From: Cyanophora paradoxa
Lineage: Eukaryota; Glaucocystophyceae; Cyanophorales; Cyanophoraceae
Direction: 5' to 3'
DNA length: 64,000 bases
NCBI GenBank assembly: GCA_004431415.1
Contig: QPMI01000102.1
Location: 124,001-188,000 of the forward strand
Below the pieces are notes generated by a model. That model searched no databases. It was given only the letters and a program-made list of their open reading frames with translations, and was not told the origin of the DNA. This document shows, piece by piece, positions 12,901 to 21,918 of the stretch (position 1 is its first letter; each line of letters opens with the position of its first letter). The position numbers and the translations under genes were made by a program.

Positions 12901-13781
12901 CTCTCGTTACGGCCCTCTGACGCTGCTCGGCGGGCAGGAGGGCCCCCGGATGAGCGGCTGCCTCACGACCAAGTACCACGTCGAGTGCGCCCCGGCCCCG
13001 GCCCCTCGTCTCCAACCTAAGCTGTGCACGCGAATTCGAACCCGGTACCCCCGCAGCGCGTCGGGGAAGGTGGAGGTGGAGTTCCTCACGGACAACCTCG
13101 TCCCCCTCGAGGCGCGCCGCCCTTACCCCCGCCCCCCCCCCCAGGCCCAGCTGGGCCTGGGCTCAGTCCTTGCCTTGCCGGGCCCCGCCGGGCCCCGGGC
13201 GTTCAAATCGGAGGGCAGAGCTAAGCCCGTTGATCGTGATGCGGGCCCGGGCCAGCTGGGCCCAGCTGGGCCTGGGCTCATGCCTCGCCTTGCCTGGGCC
13301 CGGCCTGTCTAGCGACCGTCACAATCGGAGGCCAAGGGCCGCGCCCGCTGACGCGGGCCCGGGCATGCGCAGGCGTTCGGGGAGGAGGAGGCGGCCGAGC
13401 ACCGCGCCCACATCCTCTCCCTCGTCCTCAAGGCGCGCACCCGGCCCGCCCCGCCTGATCTTCCTGCTCGAATATTCTCTTCTCCCCCGCCCCGCCCCGC
13501 CCGCCCCGCCCGCCCGCCCCGCCCCGCCCCGCCCGGTGCCGCGGGGCCCCGCCCCGCGCCCGCCCGGCCTGGCTATATATATTCTAGACCGGGGATGCAT
13601 AGGGAATTTCCCTTCGTTAAATTTCCCTTTTGTTAAATTTCGGGCCGCCCCCCTCTCCCCGGCCCCTCTCCCCCCCCTGATTGCGTGGCCCGCCTGGCCT
13701 GCCCGGCAGCACGGGGAGGGGGCGGTGTTCCCGGCGGCCGGCGGCGAGTCACACATCATCATGCCCTTCCTCTTCGACTGA
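9911..13781 (+). CDS. 2-oxoglutarate/Fe(II)-dependent dioxygenase (prolyl-hydroxylase-like), organelle-targeted candidate
   Basis: Fifteen exons give 389 codons in one consistent frame: 9911-10305, 10442-10453, 10517-10577, 10659-10705, 10810-10840, 10935-11009, 11083-11136, 11210-11268, 11508-11551, 11708-11773, 12521-12612, 12938-12984, 13057-13111, 13373-13432, 13710-13781. The double-stranded beta-helix motifs are present: HMD (H185, D187) for iron, GGET after the substrate strand, the distal His in FPHGV (H258), and R273 in ARVVLHGWF for 2-oxoglutarate. The N-terminus is rich in Arg/Ala/Ser with no acidic residue in the first 35, typical of a mitochondrial or plastid presequence. After the catalytic domain come about 105 residues I do not recognise (PFFEGALGEEEA, KVEVEFLTDNLVPLE, SHIIMPFLFD). 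Six of the fourteen introns use GC donors. The substrate is unknown. Confidence 0.82.
11755..12092 (+). repeat. Reiterated copies of an exon end and its donor inside one intron
   Basis: The 3' end of exon 10 and its donor (CCACGGCTGGTTCACCGGTC at about 11757) recurs with few changes near 11858 and near 12066, and in part near 11955. CTAGATCCTAG runs lie between. All copies after the first lie in the 747-bp intron 11774-12520. Confidence 0.75.
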
Positions 13782-14313
13782 GCGGCGGCCGCCGGGCACC
13801 GGCTTCTATATGCAGCTATGGCTATAGCTAGCATCGTTTTCCCCTACCCCTCCTGCCGGAACCCGGCTCCTTCCTCCCGATCCCTGCCCCAACTCCCTCT
13901 GCCCTGTGGATCTGTTCTCTCCTCTCCTCTGCAAAATGATATCCCCCTGCAAAAAAGCGAAAATGAGAAGCGCCGAGAGCAAGGATCCGGACATTTTTTT
14001 ATTTCGCGTGAATGGATCGCTGTGCAGAACTTCGGGAGCTGGCTTCGGAGGACACTGCGCCTCGGCCCCCTCAGGGCCTCTCGAGCCCTCGACATCTAAA
14101 GGCCCGCCCAGGCTCCCAGGTACCCCCAACTGCCCGTCCCCGGGACTCGAACGCTACCCCCATGGCCACCTGCTGCTGCGAAAAACCTGCCCTCGCCCTG
14201 CAAAACTGCAATTATGGCGCGAACAATTGTATTTATAGCTATTCCTATCAGAATAAAGTTCGGGAAACTGCGTGTGTACATCCCTGGCCTAATTGTATCC
14301 TTTTTACAGCTAG
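13782..14313. other. Intergenic region between convergent genes
   Basis: This holds the 3' flanks of the dioxygenase (plus) and RING (minus) genes. Short open frames exist in several phases but none has a recognisable domain. An AT-rich patch near 13.99-14.01 kb could serve 3'-end processing; I see no clear polyadenylation signal. Confidence 0.5.
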
Positions 14314-15040
14314 CTATACCGGGCTGGCCATGCATATGGGCGCCGGCGCGTGGTCGGCGAGGAAGACGCGGGCGGCGCGCTCGAAGGGCTCGCGGCACTG
14401 CGGGCACTGCCGCGCCGGTAGGCGCGCCACGCACGCTGCGCACGCCGACGCGTGCAGGCACCTGCCAGCTTGTATTCGAATTCAACTTATAATATTAAAG
14501 CGGGGGCCGCACGCACGGGAGCAGCACGCGCAGGTCCTCCTCGGGGACGGTGCTGAGGCAGACGGCGCACTCGCGCTGGCGCGCCCCGGCGACGATGGCC
14601 GGCCAGAGCCGCCGCAGGAGCCCCGGCAGCTGCCGCGCCGCCCGCTCCGGCTCGGGGCCCGCGAGCCCCGCCTCCAGCTCCTGCAGCACGGGCCCCAGCG
14701 CGCCCCGCAGCCGCCGCTCCCCCGCCGCTCGCAGCGCCGCCAGCGCCCCCTCCGCCTCTCCCGCCCGCCGCTCCGCCTCTCCCGTCCGCCGCTCCGCCGC
14801 CACCGCCCGCCGCTCCGCCGCCGCTGTCGCCGCTGCCGATTCGCGCGCCGCTCGCCGCTGCGATTCCGCCTCGGCCCGCGCCCTCGTCGCCTCCTGCCCC
14901 GCCTTCCGCTCCGCTGCACGCGCCGCCTGCGCCTCCGTCTGTGCCCCGGCAGCCTCCGCCCTCGCCGCCGCCTCCGCCTTCTTCGCGGCCGCCAGCTTCC
15001 GCCAAACCAGGCACAGAGCGATGCCCTCGGCCGAGCACAC
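14314..15040 (-). CDS. RING-HC finger protein with a hydrophobic N-terminus and Ala/Arg/Glu-rich coiled coil (likely E3 ubiquitin ligase)
   Basis: Two exons are clear: 14517-15040 and 14314-14461, with a 55-bp intron (GTGCGT...GGCAG) that falls inside the RING. Splicing yields a full C3HC4 RING: CAVC, then LLPCLHASACAAC, then CPQC, followed by REPFERAARVFLADHAPAP and a stop at 14314-14316. Upstream is about 110 residues of Ala/Glu/Arg-rich probable coiled coil. A hydrophobic stretch (ILALLLVCSAEGIALCLV) suggests a membrane anchor. The frame stays open to about 15150 but has no ATG, so a further 5' exon is likely and the true start is unresolved. The role in ubiquitin transfer is inferred from the RING; the substrate is unknown. 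Confidence 0.8.
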
Positions 15041-15411
15041 GAGCAGAAGCGCCAGAATTGGAGAATTCGAACCAGCTGCAGGCTGCGAAGATGCGGCATT
15101 GAAGCGGTGAGGTCTCTGGGACCGCGGGTAATAATTAGAATTAAATAGTCAAGATCTATATCTAGACTCTGAGATCTAGAAGCATAATTATACTTAGCTA
15201 TAGAAGAACCGTTGACCTGCGGCTGCAAGCGCGCACCAATTCGCAATTACCGCCCGCCGATCGCGGAAGCTGTGCATTTATGCACGGTGACGACTCATTT
15301 GACGTCGACGAGGCTCCGGGCCCCGTCGCGAGTTCACGGGTGCGTGCATCGATATCTGCGTGCGCATCTGGGGCCTCGAGCTCCGTCGACGTCTCCGCCT
15401 GATGCGAAATC

Positions 15412-15585
15412 ATGCGAAATTAAACCACGGGACGGGAGATTTCATTATAATTATAAATTAGAGAAACGTGTAAAGCAATTTTCTACCCGCGCAATTGCTT
15501 CCTTGTCTTTCGAATTCGTTGAAATCGCTTCGTTGTCTCTCACGTCGTCCTGTAATTAATGCGAAATTAAATCACGGGAGATTTC
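15412..15585 (+). repeat. Tandem 147-bp repeat, second copy interrupted by the retroelement
   Basis: Copy 1 runs from ATGCGAAATTAAACCACGGG at 15412 to about 15558. Copy 2 starts with ATGCGAAATTAAATCACGGG at 15559 and is cut at 15585. Its remainder (ATTAGAAAATCTTGGAAAGC through CACGTCGTCCTG) resumes beyond the retroelement at 21078-21185. Copy 1 has the matching, diverged sequence without an insert. The upstream stretch 15155-15411 shows no gene I can support. Confidence 0.75.
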
Positions 15586-15761
15586 ATGGGTAGTAAAGTA
15601 GATTTACTGAGGTTAGCGAGCCGGCTGTTCGATCGCGAACCCCGATTTCGCAGTCTGAACTTCAAGTCCCGAATTTGATTCAAGTAGTCAACTTGTACTA
15701 GCGTACCCATACGCGTTTCGCACGCAAGCGCGGCGCTCGAGCCGCCTCAATTTCGCGTTTC
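15586..15761 (+). repeat. Split direct repeat A1 (left end)
   Basis: 176 bp beginning ATGGGTAGTAAAGTAG and ending TCAATTTCGCGTTTC. It is repeated as A2 at 20674-20849. Confidence 0.9.
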
Positions 15762-15793
15762 GCACAGCACCGTGCACACAGCATCAGCAGCAA

Positions 15794-17128
15794 ATGTCAG
15801 ATCACGCTGAAACCAGCGGCACGCCCCACGCCGGCACCGCCTCCAGCGCCGAAGCAGCAAATCGGCGCGAGACCCGCGTCTCGAATCGCAGTCGAAAACC
15901 TGCCCCAGCACCGTTAATTTCCATTCGCGCACCAGCGGCCAGCGGCGACGAGTCCGCCACGGCCACCGACGTCGACACCGACGCCGCGTCAGAGTACTGC
16001 TCAGCCTTGTCCGGCGGCGAGACGGATGCGAGCCAGAGCGTCAGCTCGCGCACTAGCCGCTCCGTACGTTTTGCAGCAGGCGTGGCCTCGCCCGCCCCGC
16101 GCGAAAAAGATTCAAAAATTTCGCGCCAGCGGCAGCGGGCGTCGCCAAGCGATTCCTCGATAGTAAAGGAGCTCGCCGAGCTCAAGGACGCCCTTATCCT
16201 GCAGGCCCAGGAGCTCGCTCGCCTCCGCGCGGCCCCCGCATCCGCCGCTCGCAATGACCGCGGCTCCACTGTCCCCAGGGCCGTCGGCGCTCCGGGCACG
16301 CAGCTGGCCGCCCGCCTCGCGAGCGGCGAGTTCATCGATCTTTACTCTCAAGTCTTCCGTCCCGCTTTCTCCCCCAATTCCACCGAAATTGCCAAATCCG
16401 CTCCTCTCGATCCCAACCTCTCCGCCATTCTCTCCGCCGCCGGCTTCCAACCCGCCTCCTCCGCCTCCAATCGCGTGCTCAATCCCATCGATTTCGCGGC
16501 CTCTCTCCACATGCTGGCAATAGCGGCGGGCCGGCCAGAGAACGCGCCGATCTCCTCCAGCGGGCAGCCCGACTTCGAGGAGCAGCTTCGCCGTGTGCTC
16601 GAGATCAATCGGCACGGCTGGGAGATCTTCTCGCTCGCCCGCCGGGCCCCGTGGGAGGCGGTCCACGAGTATTCTGTTCGGATCCGGACCGATATCGCCG
16701 CCCGCTCTGACCGCTCCCGGGCGCACGATCTTGGCGACGGAGACCCAATGATGCTGCAGTCCTGCATCCCCGGCGGCGCTCGCATCTCCTCGGAGCCCCT
16801 GCCCTTTCGCGCCTCAGGGCCCGCGGCGGGGTCCGCGGCACAGCACGCGAGCTCGAGCTCGCCCCGCCCCGAGGCCGCAAGCTCGCGGCCCTCGGCGGGC
16901 GCCGCAGTGCGCCTCGATCCGCGCTACCGGCAAGCAGAGGAGTCCGCGGACGGCGGGGTCTGCTGGCTCTTCAACAACGGGCGCTGCGACCGCGACGACT
17001 GCAGCCGCCGCCACGTCTGCATCGCCTGCGGCCACGCCGGCTGCCGCGATGGCGAGGGGCACCCGTGCCGCGCCGGCCGCCCGCGAGGCACGGGCGGCCG
17101 CACCCGCGGCCCGCAGGGTCGCCCCTGA
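15794..17128 (+). CDS. Gag-like protein with C-terminal Cys/His zinc-finger region
   Basis: ORF1 of the split-repeat element, 444 residues from the ATG 32 bp after A1. The first 130 residues are Ser/Ala/Arg-rich and likely disordered. Residues about 170-310 form a compact, capsid-like globular block (from SGEFIDLYSQVF to HGWEIFSLARRAPWEAVHEYSVRIR). The C-terminus has a Cys/His cluster (CWLFNNGRCDRDDCSRRH, then CIACGHAGC) of CCCH type, as found in the nucleocapsid parts of DIRS-group Gags, and ends in Arg/Gly-rich sequence. It would package element RNA. The assignment rests on position and the zinc-finger layout; no catalytic motif is expected. The frame is intact. Confidence 0.7.
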   Translation: MSDHAETSGTPHAGTASSAEAANRRETRVSNRSRKPAPAPLISIRAPAASGDESATATDVDTDAASEYCSALSGGETDASQSVSSRTSRSVRFAAGVASPAPREKDSKISRQRQRASPSDSSIVKELAELKDALILQAQELARLRAAPASAARNDRGSTVPRAVGAPGTQLAARLASGEFIDLYSQVFRPAFSPNSTEIAKSAPLDPNLSAILSAAGFQPASSASNRVLNPIDFAASLHMLAIAAGRPENAPISSSGQPDFEEQLRRVLEINRHGWEIFSLARRAPWEAVHEYSVRIRTDIAARSDRSRAHDLGDGDPMMLQSCIPGGARISSEPLPFRASGPAAGSAAQHASSSSPRPEAASSRPSAGAAVRLDPRYRQAEESADGGVCWLFNNGRCDRDDCSRRHVCIACGHAGCRDGEGHPCRAGRPRGTGGRTRGPQGRP

Positions 17129-17299
17129 GCACAGCCAGGCTCGGGCGCGGCCGCCGCCCTCCCCCAGCGGCCACCCTGGGCGCCAGCATCAGCAGCCAGG
17201 CGCCTTCCCGCCCCTCCCTCGCCGTGCCCCCCGCTCTTCGCTCCTCCCCAATCCATTCTGCCCATGGCCCCTCTTTTGCCACCTCCTTGCCCGCCCGAC

Positions 17300-18475
17300 C
17301 CGCCGGCCCCCGGGCCCCGCGGCAGGCGCCGCTGGCGCCATCTTGCGTGCTGGTTTCGCGGGTCGACCCCGCCCTTCCGGAGGCGCCGCTGCCGCCTCCC
17401 TGCGCCCTCGCCCCACCGGCCCTCCGGGCCCCGCGGCGGGCGCCGCCGGCGCCGTCTCTCGCGCTGGTTTCGCGGGTCCATCCCGCCCTTCTGGAGGCGC
17501 CGCTGCCGCCTCCCCGCGCCCTCGCCCCGCCGGCCCTCCGGGCCCCGCGGCGGGCGCCGCCGGCGCCGTCTCTCGCGCTGGTTTCGCGGGTCGACCCCGC
17601 CCTTCCGGAGGCGCCGCTGCCGCCCCCCGCGCCCTCGCCCCGCCGGCCCTCCGGGCCCCGCGGCGGGCGCCGCCGGCGCCGTCTCTCGCGCTGGTTTCGC
17701 GGGTCGACCCCGCCCTTCCGGAGGCGCCGCTGCCGCCCCCCGCGCCCTCGCCCCGCCGGCCCTCCGGGCCCCGCGGCGGGCGCCGCCGGCGCCGTCTCTC
17801 GCGCTGGTTTCGCGGGTCGACCCCGCCCTTCCGGAGGCGCCGCTGCCGCCTCCCCGCGCCCTCGCCCCGCCGGCCCTCCGGGCCCCGCGGCGGGCGCCGC
17901 CGGCGCCGTCTCTCGCGCTGGTTTCGCGGGTCGACCCCGCCCTTCCGGAGGCGCCGCTGCCGCCCCCCGCGCCCTCGCCCCGCCGGCCCTCCGGGCCCCG
18001 CGGCGGGCGCCGCCGGCGCCGTCTCTCGCGCTGGTTTCGCGGGTCGACCCCGCCCTTCCGGAGGCGCCGCTGCCGCCTCCCCGCGCCCTCGCCCCGCCGG
18101 CCCTCCGGGCCCCGCGGCGGGCGCCGCCGGCGCCGTCTCTCGCGCTGGTTTCGCGGGTCGACCCCGCCCTTCCGGAGGCGCCGCTGCCGCCTCCCCGCGC
18201 CCTCGCCCCGCCGGCCCCCCGGGCCCCGCGGCGGGCGCCGCCGGCGCCGTCTCTCGCGCTGGTTTCGCGGGTCGACCCCGCCCTTCTGGAGGCGCCGCTG
18301 CCGCCTCCCCGCGCCCCCGCCCTATCGGCCCCCGGGCCCTGCGGCGGGCGCCGCCGGCGCCATCTCTCGCGCTGAGCTCGCGGGTCGACCCCGCCCTTCC
18401 GGAGGCGCCGCTGCCGCCCCCCCGCGCCCTCGCCCCGCCGGCCCTCCAGGCCCCGCGGCGGGCGCCGCTGGCGCT
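17300..18475 (+). repeat. Minisatellite of about ten 113/114-bp units between gag and RT
   Basis: The core GCTGGTTTCGCGGGTCGACC recurs about every 113 or 114 bp (near 17346, 17461, 17576, 17689, 17803, 17916, 18029, 18143, 18255). A final variant near 18370 carries CTGAGCTCGCGGGTCGAC. The 1-bp length difference comes from CCCCCC versus CTCCCC inside the unit. Units are GC-rich and have no stop codon in any of the three forward frames, so long Pro/Arg/Ala ORFs run through in all three. Confidence 0.9.
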
Positions 18476-18487
18476 CAAGGCTCGATC

Positions 18488-20362
18488 ATGAGCCCCACTG
18501 CCGCCTTGCCCCATGCCAGTGTGTCGGGCCCGGGCCTTCCGGACGCCGGGCCGCGCCTCCTTGCCGGGGGCAGGGCGCCGCCGCCGCCGCCGCCCTTCTC
18601 CATTGAGGTCCCAGACTTCGATGTCGACGAGCTCCTCCCAGGCGTCCCGCCCCGCCTCGCCCCCACGCCCGTGCGGCCCGATCGCATCGCCGCAGCCCTG
18701 GAGGGCCACCCCGATCCCTCCCTTGCCGCCCGCCTCGCACACGGGTTCGCCCACGGCTTCCCGCTGCAGTACCGCGGCCCTTGCTTCTCTGCAATTTCCC
18801 GCCCCGAGCCCTCTGCCCTTGAGCACATCGACGTAGTGCGGCAGGACGTCGAGAAGGAGATCGCCATGGGGCGGGTTGCCGGCCCGTTCCCGTCTCCTCC
18901 CCTCGCCCCCTTCGTTGCCTCCCCGGTCGGCGCCATTCCAAAGAAGCGTTCAACCAAGTGGCGCCGAATTCACAACCTTTCGTACCCCAAGCATCGCGGC
19001 CCGTCAGTCAACAGCGGCATCGACCCTGACGAGCTACACTACCAGAATACGAAGGTCAGCAGAGCGATTGAGCTTCTGATTCAGCTCGGCCGCGGCGCCG
19101 AGATGGCTAAGGCGGATATCGAGTCTGCTTTTCGCCTGCTGGCGGTACGGCGGAAGGACTGGTGGCTCCTCGGCTTCGCCCTCCCCTCCCGCTCCAATCC
19201 CACCATCCTCGAATTTTTCATCGACCTCTGCCTCCCCTTCGGTGCCCGCTCCTCCCCTCGCATTTTCGAGGACCTCGGCCAGGCCCTCGATTTTGCCCTC
19301 CGCCGCCGTGGGCTCGATCCCACCCGATATGTCGACGACATTTTTCTCATCGGGCGGGCCGGCACCGGCGAATGCCGGCGGTACATCGACGTGCTGCTCG
19401 AGGTCTGCGCGGACCTTGGTATCCCTCTGGCCCCGCATAAGCTAGAAGGACCCGGCACCCGCCTCACCTTCCTCGGCATCGAGCTTGACAGCCTCGCGAT
19501 GGTGGCCCGCCTGTCCCCGGAGCGGCTCGCTGATCTCGAGGCGAAGCTCGCGGAGTGGGCCACTCGCAGCCACGCCTCAGCCGGCCAGCTCCGCTCCCTC
19601 GCCGGCTCCCTCGTCTCGGCCGTGCCCGTCGTCCCCGCGGGGCGCTTTTTCCTTCGGCGGGTCGTGGCGCAGCTCGCCACTCTACGGGCCAATCACCATC
19701 GCGCCCGGCTTCATGCCGGCTTTCATGCTGACCTCGCCTGGTGGCGGGACCTCCTCCAGCGGCTGCACGGAGTCCGGCTCATCCCTACGTCTGACTGGCA
19801 ATCGGCCAAGGTGCTGCGAATCCAGACCGACGCCAGCAATCTCGGCTTCGGCGCAGTTTTCGGCAGCTCATGGACCTTCGGATCTTGGCCAGAGGGCACG
19901 ACTCGCAGCATGCCCTGGCGCGAGCTGATGGCCCTCGTCATCGCAGCGGCGACCTGGGGCCCCAGCTGGCAACAGCAGCGAATTATTTTTGAAACCGACT
20001 GTAAACCTGTCTTCCATGCCCTCTCCGGCGGCCGCATTTCGCAGCCGGCCCTCGCTCCCCTCCTCCGCTCCCTCTACCGCCTTTCCGCCCTCCACCATTT
20101 CGAGTTTCGCGCTGTACACGTCCCGGGCCTCGAGAACGCGCTCGCCGACCCGCTCTCTCGCCTACAGATCAGCGTTTTCAAGGAGCGGCTCCCATCAGCG
20201 GATTCCTCGCCGACTCCCCCTCAGTGGCCCGAGACCCAGGGCTCGCTGCCACCGCCGCCTTCTCCTCCTCGAGCTCCCGCACCGTCTGCCGCCTCCGCTC
20301 CTCAATCAGGCCACCTGCAGGCCCCGCGGGGGCGCGGGCCAGTCTCGAGCCCGCTCCTCTAG
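18488..20362 (+). CDS. Reverse transcriptase-RNase H of the split-repeat element
   Basis: 624 codons from the ATG at 18488; the same frame is open back to 17264 through the minisatellite, so the start is a choice. RT motifs occur in order: an IPKKRSTKWRRIHNLS fingers region, motif A MAKADIESAFRLL, motif B LPFGARSSPRIFEDLG, motif C YVDDIFLIG, and FLGIELDS after it. RNase H follows: QTDASNLGFGAVF, WRELMALV, ETDCKPVFHAL, and a final VHVPGLENALADPLSR. The sequence style fits DIRS-group rather than Ty3 RTs. No methyltransferase or tyrosine recombinase domain follows; the C-terminal tail is Pro/Ser-rich. The frame is intact. Product: element cDNA synthesis. Confidence 0.92.
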   Translation: MSPTAALPHASVSGPGLPDAGPRLLAGGRAPPPPPPFSIEVPDFDVDELLPGVPPRLAPTPVRPDRIAAALEGHPDPSLAARLAHGFAHGFPLQYRGPCFSAISRPEPSALEHIDVVRQDVEKEIAMGRVAGPFPSPPLAPFVASPVGAIPKKRSTKWRRIHNLSYPKHRGPSVNSGIDPDELHYQNTKVSRAIELLIQLGRGAEMAKADIESAFRLLAVRRKDWWLLGFALPSRSNPTILEFFIDLCLPFGARSSPRIFEDLGQALDFALRRRGLDPTRYVDDIFLIGRAGTGECRRYIDVLLEVCADLGIPLAPHKLEGPGTRLTFLGIELDSLAMVARLSPERLADLEAKLAEWATRSHASAGQLRSLAGSLVSAVPVVPAGRFFLRRVVAQLATLRANHHRARLHAGFHADLAWWRDLLQRLHGVRLIPTSDWQSAKVLRIQTDASNLGFGAVFGSSWTFGSWPEGTTRSMPWRELMALVIAAATWGPSWQQQRIIFETDCKPVFHALSGGRISQPALAPLLRSLYRLSALHHFEFRAVHVPGLENALADPLSRLQISVFKERLPSADSSPTPPQWPETQGSLPPPPSPPRAPAPSAASAPQSGHLQAPRGRGPVSSPLL

Positions 20363-20466
20363 ATTTATCGATACCATTTTCTTGTCTTTCCTCGCTGCTT
20401 CACACCAAACAAATTTTCTATCATTTATTGGATGCCGCTTCTCTTCATTACATTTCGTTCGCATCG

Positions 20467-20676
20467 GAGGCGCCCAGAGGCCAGCACCCTCGTAGCTGTC
20501 GGTCTAGTCGCAGACCTTAGCCTCGTGTGCAGCCCCCTGATCGTATACAGGCATCCAATTGTAGTCAACTAGAGTGTACGGCCGGCAGTATATTCATATC
20601 AGATATCTCCAGCATACGATCCTGATTTAGATCTCAGAGCCCTCCCCGTGCGAGGAATGAGCCGAGTGAGTTAATG
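20467..20676 (+). repeat. Split direct repeat B1
   Basis: 210 bp from GAGGCGCCCAGAGGCCAGC to GAGTGAGTTAATG. It is identical by eye to B2 and shares its last ATG with the start of A2. The 104 bp between the RT stop and B1 are T-rich with no gene. Confidence 0.9.
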
Positions 20677-20849
20677 GGTAGTAAAGTAGATTTACTGAGG
20701 TTAGCGAGCCGGCTGTTCGATCGCGAACCCCGATTTCGCAGTCTGAACTTCAAGTCCCGAATTTGATTCAAGTAGTCAACTTGTACTAGCGTACCCATAC
20801 GCGTTTCGCACGCAAGCGCGGCGCTCGAGCCGCCTCAATTTCGCGTTTC
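20674..20849 (+). repeat. Split direct repeat A2
   Basis: Second copy of A1, 176 bp, starting with the ATG shared with B1. An 18-bp spacer follows before B2. Confidence 0.9.
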
Positions 20850-20867
20850 CCGCCCGCCCTGTCCCAT

Positions 20868-21077
20868 GAGGCGCCCAGAGGCCAGCACCCTCGTAGCTGT
20901 CGGTCTAGTCGCAGACCTTAGCCTCGTGTGCAGCCCCCTGATCGTATACAGGCATCCAATTGTAGTCAACTAGAGTGTACGGCCGGCAGTATATTCATAT
21001 CAGATATCTCCAGCATACGATCCTGATTTAGATCTCAGAGCCCTCCCCGTGCGAGGAATGAGCCGAGTGAGTTAATG
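20868..21077 (+). repeat. Split direct repeat B2 (right end)
   Basis: Second copy of B1, 210 bp, ending GAGTGAGTTAATG at the element boundary. Confidence 0.9.
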
Positions 21078-21210
21078 ATCATTAGAAAATCTTGGAAAGC
21101 GATTTTCTATCCGCGGTCACACCCCCTGCAGCTTCGAATTCGTTGCGATTGCAATTGCTTGCTTGTCTTTCACGTCGTCCTGCAATTTGTTCATAAGTAT
21201 ACGGTGGGAT
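21078..21210 (+). other. Right part of the interrupted tandem-repeat copy, and target of the LTR element
   Basis: 21078-21185 resembles 15460-15555 (GATTTTCTATCCGCG, CGAATTCGTTGCGATTGC, CACGTCGTCCTG). It is the remainder of the 147-bp repeat cut by the split-repeat element. The last bases before the LTR are GGAT, matching GGAT just after the far LTR. Confidence 0.65.
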
Positions 21211-21511
21211 TCAAATAGGCTTAGTTAGTGTCCCAATGTGATCCCAGCCCCATGCCTAGGCAGCAGGCGCGCAGGCGTAGCACGAACGGGTCGCAGCTGG
21301 GCTTCTTACAGGACTGAGGGGGTATCGAACAACGTAGGGGGGGGTACCGAATCTGTCTACGAACCGGCAACGCCGGAGGAGTCCTAGGCACTGCGGAGGT
21401 ACCGGCAAGTCTATGAGCTATTGAGAAGTGCTACAGCCTCAGCCCGCGCACTAGCACTATACTACAGAGTGGCTCGAAGGCCTGAATGCAAGCTAAACTA
21501 CAGTGGCAACA
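21211..21511 (-). repeat. 3' LTR
   Basis: 301 bp. On the minus strand it begins TGTTGCCACTG and ends CCTATTTGA. It matches the 5' LTR base for base by eye, including a run of eight G (plus strand). Confidence 0.93.
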
Positions 21512-21525
21512 GCCCTCTTGTCCCT
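21512..21525 (-). promoter_or_regulatory. Polypurine tract for plus-strand priming
   Basis: On the minus strand, AGGGACAAGAGGGC lies directly before the 3' LTR, the standard site for plus-strand DNA initiation. It is mostly purine. Confidence 0.6.
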
Positions 21526-21918
21526 AGGTCGCGTCCTCGCGGCCACACCAGGCGGCCGTCCCGACAGACTTACGGGCCCCGAGGCCCCGCTGCAGCCTTG
21601 ACAGAGCAAAACCAAGCAGCGGTGTACAGCCGCTACCCAGCCGCTCGCTGCGCAAAGGAAAAGTTTTATTTTAGCGCGAGCAATGGCCCTCGGCCCGCGA
21701 CATCGGTCCGGCATGATCCGGTACTCGCCTCGTCTCAGAATGGTAGCAGGGAAACCCAGGGGCCACACATTCCAGGGGAGCGCGCGTGCAGGGTGCACCG
21801 CCTCAGAGACGGGGAGCAAATCACCATCCAATTTGTCATCGCTCAGAAAGGATCCCAACCGTTAACGTCGACTGATCAGCGTGAGGCAGCCGTGGCCGCG
21901 TCACGTGTGGCAATCGAC

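Larger units (their letters stand above)
15586..21077 (+). mobile_element. Tyrosine-recombinase-type (DIRS/PAT-like) retrotransposon with split direct repeats, lacking a recombinase gene
   Basis: Arrangement: A1 (15586-15761), gag-like ORF, minisatellite, RT-RNase H ORF, B1 (20467-20676), A2 (20674-20849), B2 (20868-21077). The A copies (176 bp) and the B copies (210 bp) are identical by eye. This A1-ORFs-B1A2-B2 order is the hallmark of PAT/Ngaro-like elements, which integrate with a tyrosine recombinase and make no long target duplication. The shared bases at the A/B junctions are ATG. No tyrosine recombinase ORF is present: only about 100 bp separate the RT stop (20362) from B1. The element therefore looks dependent on a recombinase supplied in trans, or is a deletion derivative. 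Confidence 0.88.

Noticed and set aside
17189-18826. A 545-residue minus-strand frame over the minisatellite
   Set aside because: It follows the 113/114-bp repeats and lacks any domain; it is a by-product of stop-free GC-rich units.
20363-20466. Possible remnant of a tyrosine recombinase between RT and B1
   Set aside because: Only 104 T-rich bases with stops; no R-H-R-Y residues could fit.
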